NCBI RefSeq assembly: GCF_003555505.1
Contig: NZ_CP032152.1
Span: 1,659,001-1,723,000 of the forward strand
Length of the DNA stretch: 64,000 bases
Direction: 5' to 3'
Origin: Thermosynechococcus sichuanensis E542
GTDB taxonomy: Bacteria > Cyanobacteriota > Cyanobacteriia > Thermosynechococcales > Thermosynechococcaceae
Shown: positions 58,060 to 64,000 of the stretch, piece by piece
Numbering within the stretch: the stretch's first letter is position 1
How the letters are laid out: each line of letters opens with the position of its first letter
Notes under the pieces: generated by a model
What the model saw: only the letters and a program-made list of their open reading frames with translations
What the model was told of the DNA's origin: nothing
Database searches by the model: none
Position numbers and translations under genes: made by a program

Positions 58060-59679
58060 ATGATTGTCAGCCCCTTTGAACAAGCGGTGCTTGGCTCAGA
58101 TGCGGAAACGCTTGTTGATCAGCTTCTGGAAATTGGCATTGCCCTTTCCGCTAGCCAATCCCTAGAGGAACTACTGCATCTCATTCTCACGAAAAGTCGC
58201 CAAATTACCGCTAGCGATGCCGGCACGATCTTTCTGGTGCAGCGGCAAACAGACGCGGCGGTGCTTGAATTCAAGGCAGCCCAAAACGATAGCGTGGCCC
58301 TACCTGAGCAGGTGCAGGAGACTACAATTCCCCTAACGCCAACGAGCTTAGTGGGCTATGCCGCCCTGACGGGGAAATCCCTGAATATTGCCGATGTCTA
58401 TGCTCTCGAGGGCAGGGAGGTGTACCAGTTCAATCGCTCCTTTGATGAAGCCCTGCGCTATCGAACCTGCTCCGTGCTGGTGGTGCCGATGCAAAATGTC
58501 AGTGGTGAGGTGATTGGCGTTCTGCAACTGATTAACCGCAAGCGATCGCCCCACACACTGCTGACGCCAGAAACCACCGTGAGTCTGACGCAGCCCTATA
58601 GCCCTTGGGAAGAACACATTGTGCGATCGCTGGCCAGTCAGGCTGCCGTGATTATTGAGCGCAACCATCTGCTTGAAAGTATTGAACAGCTCTTTGAAGG
58701 CTTTGTCACTGCCTCAGTGCAGGCAATTGAGGTGCGAGATCCCACCACGGCAGGCCATTCGGAACGGGTGGCAGCACTCACCGTGCGTTTGGCGGAGATC
58801 ACTAGTGCAACATCGAGGGGGGTTTTTCGCGAAGTCTCCTTTAGCGATCGCCAACTACAAGAGATTCGCTATGCGGCGCTCCTCCATGATTTTGGTAAGG
58901 TGGCCGTGCCCGAAGCTATTCTCAACAAGCAAAAGAAAATGTTTCCTGAGCAACTAGAGATCATTCGCCAACGGTTTGCCCTTGTGCGCCGCACCCTAGA
59001 AATGGAAACGGCTCAAGCCAAGGTGAACTATCTCCTGTGCCATCCCCATACCGTTCACAGCCCAGAACAGGCCTGTCACCACTGCGCCTTTTTGCGTCAC
59101 CTTGATGAAGAACTCCGCCAACAACTCCAGATTCTAGAAGAATATTGGCAGTTGCTCGAGCTGGCCAATGAGCCGCAAATTCTCGATCAAGAACCCCTTG
59201 CCCGCCTTCAGGAATTAACCCAGTTTTATTATCGCGGGACTGATGGCGAACTCCATCCCCTAATTACGGCTAGGGAACTGGAACAACTCTTGGTGCGGCG
59301 GGGCAATCTCACCCAAAGGGAGCGGCGGATCATTGAAGCCCACGTAACCTATACCTACCAGTTTCTCTCCCGCATTCCCTGGACCCCCCACCTGAAGGAT
59401 GTGCCGCTCATTGCCTATGGCCACCATGAGCGTTTGAATGGCAGTGGCTACCCGCGCGGTATTGGGGCGGCGGAGATTCCCTTGCAAACACAGATGCTGG
59501 CGATCGCCGACATTTACGATGCCCTAACGGCCAAAGATCGCCCCTACAAAAAGAGCCTGCCCGTGGCTGCGGCCTTAAAGATTCTGTGGCAGGAGGCCAA
59601 GGAATTTAAGATTAATCCCGATCTCGTTGAACTTTTTGAGCAACAGGAGGTCTTTCGGGTACTGGGGCACCAGCGCTAG
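58060..59679 (+). CDS. GAF and HD-GYP domain phosphodiesterase-type protein
   Basis: A 539-residue signalling protein. A GAF domain occupies about residues 20-205 (DQLLEIGIALSASQSLEELL; RTCSVLVVPMQNVSGEVIGV). The C-terminal HD-GYP domain has LLHDFGKVAVPEAIL (HD plus GKV) near 282 and HHERLNGSGYPRG near 455, in which the GYP and the HHE are present, so c-di-GMP or cyclic-dinucleotide hydrolysis is likely. A long insertion (about 320-420) with CHPHTVHSPEQACHHC separates the two parts of the HD domain. The stop overlaps the CPBP gene stop in CTAG. Confidence 0.88.
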   Translation: MIVSPFEQAVLGSDAETLVDQLLEIGIALSASQSLEELLHLILTKSRQITASDAGTIFLVQRQTDAAVLEFKAAQNDSVALPEQVQETTIPLTPTSLVGYAALTGKSLNIADVYALEGREVYQFNRSFDEALRYRTCSVLVVPMQNVSGEVIGVLQLINRKRSPHTLLTPETTVSLTQPYSPWEEHIVRSLASQAAVIIERNHLLESIEQLFEGFVTASVQAIEVRDPTTAGHSERVAALTVRLAEITSATSRGVFREVSFSDRQLQEIRYAALLHDFGKVAVPEAILNKQKKMFPEQLEIIRQRFALVRRTLEMETAQAKVNYLLCHPHTVHSPEQACHHCAFLRHLDEELRQQLQILEEYWQLLELANEPQILDQEPLARLQELTQFYYRGTDGELHPLITARELEQLLVRRGNLTQRERRIIEAHVTYTYQFLSRIPWTPHLKDVPLIAYGHHERLNGSGYPRGIGAAEIPLQTQMLAIADIYDALTAKDRPYKKSLPVAAALKILWQEAKEFKINPDLVELFEQQEVFRVLGHQR

Positions 59680-60272
59680 GGCTGATGGGGGGACGATCGC
59701 AAAAACGAAACTTTCCAAAGCGTTGCCGCCAGCCAATTGGTACAGGTATGGGCGACAATCGCGAGGAGTAAATTATTTGTTGCTACAGCACTATAGGCAA
59801 ACAGCCCGCCAACAATGGTTGCCCACAGGGCATAGGGCCACTGCTGTCGCGATCCAGCGTGCAAAATGCCAAAGCACACCGAACTGCCCATAATCCCTGC
59901 CCAGTTGAGGCCTAAACTTGGTAGAAGCACCCCGCGAAAGAGCAGTTCTTCACTGAGGCCGGGCAGAATGCCAATCCAAAACAAATCAGGCCACAATAGC
60001 GGTGACAGGACCAGTTTCAGATAGGTATCCGAGGCATGGCGATAGGCCGGCCAGAGGCGATACAAAATAGCCCCCATCCCAGTGATTCCTAAGCAGAGGG
60101 CAATTCCTAAAACCACTGCCCAACCATCCCAGCGCAGCGGCAGAAGTCCCCCAGAAAAGGGGGTAAATAACCACACCCGCGCCAAAATCAGCCACAGGAT
60201 GGCCGTCAACGCCATGGCCACCAAGACCTGCGTGCGACTGAGAGGCTCATCGGGCAGGGGGGACTCCTCCAT
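59676..60272 (-). CDS. CPBP-family intramembrane protease
   Basis: A 198-residue membrane protein (Abi/CAAX protease-like). Several hydrophobic spans are followed by the active-site motifs LSEELLFRGVLLPSLG (EExxxR), FGILHAG (His) and IVAHTCTNWLA (HxxxN-like). Some members cleave prenylated or regulatory peptides, but substrates in cyanobacteria are unknown. ATG 60272 was chosen over a longer reading that enters the ferredoxin gene. Only four bases follow the ferredoxin stop. Confidence 0.82.
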   Translation of the reverse strand: MEESPLPDEPLSRTQVLVAMALTAILWLILARVWLFTPFSGGLLPLRWDGWAVVLGIALCLGITGMGAILYRLWPAYRHASDTYLKLVLSPLLWPDLFWIGILPGLSEELLFRGVLLPSLGLNWAGIMGSSVCFGILHAGSRQQWPYALWATIVGGLFAYSAVATNNLLLAIVAHTCTNWLAATLWKVSFLRSSPHQP

Positions 60273-60276
60273 AGGC

Positions 60277-60603
60277 CTACGCTTTCTGGAATTGACCAAA
60301 TTGGAAGTTATAGACCTCTTCCTCTTTTTCAGAGACCAGTTTGAGATCCGAACAGGGGCGAGCCACACAGAGGAGCACATAACCTTTTTCCCGCAGTTCG
60401 GGACTCAACCCCATCGCATCCCCGTGATCAACGGTACCCTCCTGAATTTGGGCGGCACAGGTGGTACACACTCCCGCATTACAGGAACTGGGCAGATCAA
60501 TTCCCGCCGCTGTCGCCGATCGCAGGATGGGTTTATCGGCACTGGCTTCAAACGTGTAGGTTTGTCCTTGGTGCAGGATCTCAACACGAAAGGTTTGGGT
60601 CAT
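60277..60603 (-). CDS. [2Fe-2S] ferredoxin, plant type
   Basis: A 108-residue electron carrier with FEASADKPILRSATAAGIDL and the cluster ligands in SSCNAGVCTTCAAQ (C-x4-C-x2-C) plus a fourth Cys in VLLCVARP. This is the beta-grasp fold of plant-type ferredoxins. It is not the main photosynthetic PetF by its sequence; it resembles the accessory ferredoxins with a longer C-terminus. It lies between the thioesterase and protease genes on the minus strand. Confidence 0.9.
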   Translation of the reverse strand: MTQTFRVEILHQGQTYTFEASADKPILRSATAAGIDLPSSCNAGVCTTCAAQIQEGTVDHGDAMGLSPELREKGYVLLCVARPCSDLKLVSEKEEEVYNFQFGQFQKA

Positions 60604-60645
60604 TCTGGCAGTGAGCTATGACGCAACATCTTCCCTATTATCCCC

Positions 60646-61086
60646 CTAATCCTCGCGATCGCTGGCATCCTCTGGGGCAGACTTCACCCAGCGGCTTAAA
60701 GGTTCAGGAATTGGCACCCGTTGCTGTTCTTGCAAACAAATGTGCTGGGTATGGGCAATGGCCACGCGATCGCCCCGCGCATTGTAGAGCGTATAGGTCA
60801 GTTGAAAACGGCTGCTATCGAGTCGTTGGGGGTCAATGGTCACTCGCAGGCGATCGCCACAATAAAGGGGTTGCAAAAACCGCACCTGCGCCTCCGTAAT
60901 CGGCACCATCAGGCCAGCGTTGCTGAAAAATTGCCGCAGATCCACCCCCAACTGGGCAAGGGCCTCCTCATAGGCCTCGTGACAAAACCGCAGCAGATGG
61001 GCAAAGTAAACTACCCCGGCGGCATCCGTGTCAGCAAAATGAACTGTGCGCTCATAGTCGCGAAGGGGTGGGGTATTCATATTCAT
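60646..61086 (-). CDS. 1,4-dihydroxy-2-naphthoyl-CoA thioesterase
   Basis: A 146-residue hot-dog thioesterase, likely the phylloquinone-pathway enzyme. The segment RTVHFADTDAAGVVYFAHL is the active-site stretch of the family (Asp near DTDAAG), followed by FCHEAYEEALAQLGVDL and VRFLQPLYCGDRLRV. A close relative in Synechocystis is the DHNA-CoA hydrolase. Two in-frame ATGs lie at 61086 and 61080. It lies 42 bp before the ferredoxin gene on the minus strand, so these may share a transcript. Confidence 0.85.
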   Translation of the reverse strand: MNMNTPPLRDYERTVHFADTDAAGVVYFAHLLRFCHEAYEEALAQLGVDLRQFFSNAGLMVPITEAQVRFLQPLYCGDRLRVTIDPQRLDSSRFQLTYTLYNARGDRVAIAHTQHICLQEQQRVPIPEPLSRWVKSAPEDASDRED

Positions 61087-61198
61087 TTATTGCCATTCCA
61101 TAGGGGTACCCAATACAAGTCGTACCCAAAAACGCGCCACAGCCTTTATTGTTAGTGTAGAATGCAACCCTTTTGCAAGCTAGGGGGGTACAGGATCG

Positions 61199-62251
61199 AT
61201 GAGTAACAAAGGCAGTTCTGATCTTCGACTTCTTTTGAGCACGCTTGTGATCAGCGGCTTGGTCGCAGGACTGGCCTATTGGCAACTCAGTCAACGTTGG
61301 ACGTCCTCTTCCCCCGATCACAACGGTGCTTCCCCCCCAGAGGCCACCACCTCAAAGTGGCAAAAAATTGCCCTCGCCACAACACTACGCGGCCATCAAG
61401 ATGAAGTGAACGCGATCGCCTTGAGTCCCGACGGCAATTTACTCGTGAGTGGTGGCGACGATCGCACGCTGTATTTTTGGAACTTGGCTACGGGAACTGT
61501 CCTAGGACAAGCTAAAGGCCACACCGATTGGATCTATGCCCTTGTGATGACCCCCGATGGTCAAACGGTGATTAGCGGCAGCAAAGACAAGACGATTAAG
61601 CTTTGGAATGTCGGCGATCGCCAGCTTCAAGCCACCCTCAGTGGCCACCAAGATTTTGTGAATGGCTTAGCCCTCAGTCCCGATGGCCGCACCCTTGCCA
61701 GTGCCAGCTATGATCACACCGTCAAACTCTGGGATATCCCTAGCCGTCAGGAAATCACTACCCTAACAGGCAATGAGGGCATCATGCTCAGCGTTGCCAT
61801 TAGTCGCGATGGACGTTTTTTAGCCACTGGCGGAGTAGATAAGCTGATCCGCATTTGGGATGTACCCTCCCGCCGACTCCTGCGCACCCTTGAAGGTCAC
61901 ACCAGCGATGTCAATAGCCTTGCCTTCACCCCCGACAGCAGCCAACTCGTGAGCGGTAGTGACCAAGACGGTATCAAAGTCTGGAACCTGACCACAGGAG
62001 AACTCCAGCATCAGTTTGGCACCGAAGGCGGCCAAGTCTTTAGCGTGGCGGTGAGTCCCGATGGTAGCACCATTGCCAGTGGCCATGGCGATCAAACCGT
62101 CAAACTCTGGTCCCTCTCTGGTCAGCCATTACGCAACCTCAAGGGACATTCTGGCGCCGTGTACAGCGTCGTCTTTGGTCAGGATCAACTCATCTCCGCC
62201 AGTGAAGACAGCACCATCAAAGTGTGGCGTCTCTTTCCGGGAACCTCCTAA
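61199..62251 (+). CDS. WD40 repeat protein with membrane anchor
   Basis: A 350-residue protein. One hydrophobic anchor at residues 10-30 (LLLSTLVISGLVAGLAYWQL) is followed by a 30-residue linker and seven WD40 repeats from residue 62 on, each with a GH...SPDG...D.T.K.W pattern (for example HQDFVNGLALSPDGRTLASA and ASASYDHTVKLWDI). A seven-bladed propeller outside the cytoplasm is likely. WD40 propellers bind protein partners; no enzymatic motif is present. Convergent with sufB, five bases between stops. Confidence 0.9.
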   Translation: MSNKGSSDLRLLLSTLVISGLVAGLAYWQLSQRWTSSSPDHNGASPPEATTSKWQKIALATTLRGHQDEVNAIALSPDGNLLVSGGDDRTLYFWNLATGTVLGQAKGHTDWIYALVMTPDGQTVISGSKDKTIKLWNVGDRQLQATLSGHQDFVNGLALSPDGRTLASASYDHTVKLWDIPSRQEITTLTGNEGIMLSVAISRDGRFLATGGVDKLIRIWDVPSRRLLRTLEGHTSDVNSLAFTPDSSQLVSGSDQDGIKVWNLTTGELQHQFGTEGGQVFSVAVSPDGSTIASGHGDQTVKLWSLSGQPLRNLKGHSGAVYSVVFGQDQLISASEDSTIKVWRLFPGTS

Positions 62252-62256
62252 AACCT

Positions 62257-63693
62257 CTAGCCAACACTGCCTTCTAGTTTCAGACTCAGCAGGCGATCGG
62301 CTTCGACCGCAAATTCCATCGGCAATTGGTTAAAGACATCGCGACAGAAGCCACTAATCATCATTGAGACCGCATCCTCAGCCGAAATTCCCCGCTGGGC
62401 AAAGTAAAAGAGTTGATCCTCACCAATTTTCGACGTTGAGGCCTCATGCTCCACCTGGGCAGTGGGGTTTTGCACCTGAATATAGGGGAAGGTATTAGCG
62501 GCTGCCGTATCACCAATGAGCATCGAATCGCATTGGGAATAGTTGCGTGCCCCCGTGGCCTTTGGCCCAATTTTCACCAAGCCGCGATAGCTATTTTGGG
62601 AGTGCCCTGCTGAAATCCCCTTGGAGACAATGGTGCTACGGGTATTCTTGCCAATGTGGATCATCTTGGTACCCGTGTCTGCCTGCTGGTAATGATTGGT
62701 GAGGGCAACGGAGTAAAATTCACCCACGGAATTATCCCCCACCAAGACACAACTGGGGTACTTCCAAGTAATGGCTGAACCTGTTTCTACCTGTGTCCAA
62801 GAAATCTTAGAGTTGCGGCCAAGGCACAGTCCCCGCTTGGTCACAAAGTTGTAGATGCCCCCCTTGCCGTTTTCATCGCCAGCGTACCAGTTTTGCACCG
62901 TGGAGTATTTGATTTCGGCATTATCAAGGGCAACCAATTCTACCACTGCTGCGTGGAGTTGATTGGTGTCAAACATGGGAGCCGTACAGCCTTCAAGGTA
63001 GCTAACATAGCTGCCCTCATCCGCAATAATCAGCGTGCGCTCAAACTGCCCCGACTCGCCATTGTTAATGCGGAAATAAGTGGATAGCTCCATCGGACAG
63101 CGGGTGTTCTTGGGAATATAGACAAAGGAGCCATCGGAAAAGACGGCGGAGTTCAAAGCCGCATAGAAGTTATCACCGATGGGGACAACACTGCCCAAGT
63201 ATTTCTGCACCAACTCGGGATATTCGTGGAGCGCTTCAGAAATAGAGCAGAAAATGATCCCCTGCTTGGCCAACTCCTCGCGGAATGTGGTGGCCACGGA
63301 CACGCTATCGAAAATCGCATCTACCGCCACATTGGTCAGCCGCTTTTGCTCTGAGAGGGGAATCCCCAGTTTCTCAAAGGTTTCCAGTAGAACAGGATCT
63401 ACTTCATCCAAGCTTTTTAGTTTTTCCTTCTGCTTGGGAGCCGAGTAATAGACAATATCTTGATAGTTGATGGGGGGATAGCTCACCCGTGGCCACGTGG
63501 GTTCACTCATCTTCAACCATTGGCGATAGGCCCGCAGGCGAAACTCGAGCATGAACTCTGGCTCGTTCTTCTTGGCAGAGATGAGGCGAATAATGTCTTC
63601 GTTGAGACCTCGGGGAATGGTTTCCGTCTCAATTTGGGTGACAAAGCCGTATTTATAGGGCTGATTGACGAGGGATTGTACCGTTGCCGACAT
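62257..63693 (-). CDS. sufB: Fe-S cluster assembly scaffold SufB
   Basis: A 478-residue scaffold component of the SufBCD complex. Characteristic segments include [60 protein letters not shown] and [20 protein letters not shown]. It is transcribed away from sufR with two SufR boxes between. The next genes of the operon (sufC, sufD) would lie to the left but are not found: the WD40 gene is there. So this sufB stands alone, or the operon is split. Confidence 0.95.
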   Translation of the reverse strand: MSATVQSLVNQPYKYGFVTQIETETIPRGLNEDIIRLISAKKNEPEFMLEFRLRAYRQWLKMSEPTWPRVSYPPINYQDIVYYSAPKQKEKLKSLDEVDPVLLETFEKLGIPLSEQKRLTNVAVDAIFDSVSVATTFREELAKQGIIFCSISEALHEYPELVQKYLGSVVPIGDNFYAALNSAVFSDGSFVYIPKNTRCPMELSTYFRINNGESGQFERTLIIADEGSYVSYLEGCTAPMFDTNQLHAAVVELVALDNAEIKYSTVQNWYAGDENGKGGIYNFVTKRGLCLGRNSKISWTQVETGSAITWKYPSCVLVGDNSVGEFYSVALTNHYQQADTGTKMIHIGKNTRSTIVSKGISAGHSQNSYRGLVKIGPKATGARNYSQCDSMLIGDTAAANTFPYIQVQNPTAQVEHEASTSKIGEDQLFYFAQRGISAEDAVSMMISGFCRDVFNQLPMEFAVEADRLLSLKLEGSVG

Positions 63694-63740
63694 CGAGTGT
63701 TCTCTTGGGTGAAGGAATGGGCAGAATAGAGTATATTAAG

Positions 63741-63754
63741 CAACAAGATGGTTG
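63741..63754. promoter_or_regulatory. SufR box 1 (CAAC-N6-GTTG)
   Basis: CAACAAGATGGTTG is an exact CAAC-N6-GTTG inverted repeat, the operator recognised by the cyanobacterial Fe-S repressor SufR. It lies 47 bases upstream of the sufB ATG on the minus strand. Confidence 0.88.
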
Positions 63755-63777
63755 CTTTATCTCTAGGACTAATTTAG

Positions 63778-63791
63778 CAACAAAACGGTTG
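63778..63791. promoter_or_regulatory. SufR box 2 (CAAC-N6-GTTG)
   Basis: CAACAAAACGGTTG is a second exact CAAC-N6-GTTG site, 23 bases after box 1 and 21 bases before the sufR start codon. It probably serves autoregulation of sufR. Confidence 0.88.
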
Positions 63792-63812
63792 TTTTAGTCA
63801 AGGGGGCGTTGC

Positions 63813-64000
63813 GTGACGCTCACATCGGATACTAAACAGGACATCTTACACTGCCTTCTCCGCGACGGTCACCTCAGTGCCCAAGAGTTGGCGGCACAAC
63901 TGGCGATTAGTCCGCAGGCGGTGCGGCGGCATCTCAAGGATTTAGAGGCGGAGCAACTAGTGACCTATGAAGTCCTGTCAGGTACGGTGGGGCGTCCCCA
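63813..64000 (+). CDS. sufR: Fe-S regulator SufR, N-terminal part (runs off the window)
   Basis: Sixty-two residues are visible from GTG 63813, with AGGGGG six bases upstream. The start TLTSDTKQDILHCLLRDGHL leads into a DeoR-like winged helix (AQELAAQLAISPQAVRRHLK), then EAEQLVTYEVLSGTVGRP. SufR is a [4Fe-4S] protein that represses the suf genes when iron and sulfur suffice. The C-terminal cluster-binding cysteines lie outside the window. Confidence 0.9.
   Translation, partial: MTLTSDTKQDILHCLLRDGHLSAQELAAQLAISPQAVRRHLKDLEAEQLVTYEVLSGTVGRP

Overview
The window comes from a thermophilic unicellular cyanobacterium of the Thermosynechococcus type. Three things point there. The palindrome GCGATCGC (HIP1) is scattered through nearly all genes. 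Photosystem II genes psbM, psbQ and psbP occur with a complete kaiABC clock cluster. The DNA polymerase III alpha subunit is split by a DnaE-type trans-splicing intein, with both halves in this window. The KaiA sequence looks very close to the Thermosynechococcus protein. I read by eye and did no database search, so species-level identity is not claimed.

Layout. 1-11.7 kb is core metabolism and housekeeping: a MoxR ATPase with the start of its partner gene, glycogen phosphorylase, an ExoD-like membrane protein, a class IV aminotransferase, pdxA, a ribosomal protein S1, an MscL channel with an added zinc ribbon, and a sugar-type ABC binding lipoprotein. 11.7-17.8 kb is an AT-rich, HIP1-free island with one five-gene operon: an Hsp70, a zinc-ribbon/transmembrane/LysM protein, a large membrane-anchored TPR-like protein, a J-like protein without HPD, and a GrpE-like exchange factor. 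It looks horizontally acquired and is my main candidate for an undescribed system: a membrane-linked accessory Hsp70 machine.

17.8-44.6 kb is again core genome: kup, a DapL-like aminotransferase, a GldA-like dehydrogenase, psbM, thiO, tmk, dnaE-N with the intein N half, psbQ, rqcH, rpmG-rpsR, a Zur-type operator with znuA-znuC, a perfect 121-bp tandem duplication after znuC, sufS, dnaE-C with the intein C half, a HepT/MntA toxin-antitoxin pair with a frameshifted antitoxin, and the rsmH-ftsL-like-ftsI division cluster followed by psbP.

44.6-49.1 kb is a decayed integrative element beside tRNA-Ala(CGC): a tyrosine integrase, a shortened primase-like protein, a ribbon-helix-helix and an XRE regulator transcribed divergently, small phage-like genes, a beheaded M15 peptidase and a broken IS4-type insertion sequence with intact 18-bp terminal repeats that lies against pilD.

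49.1-64 kb holds pilD, hemL, a degenerate histidine kinase divergent from kaiA, kaiABC, nadK, a GAF/HD-GYP protein, a ferredoxin, a DHNA-CoA thioesterase, a WD40 protein, and sufB divergent from sufR with two perfect SufR boxes between them.
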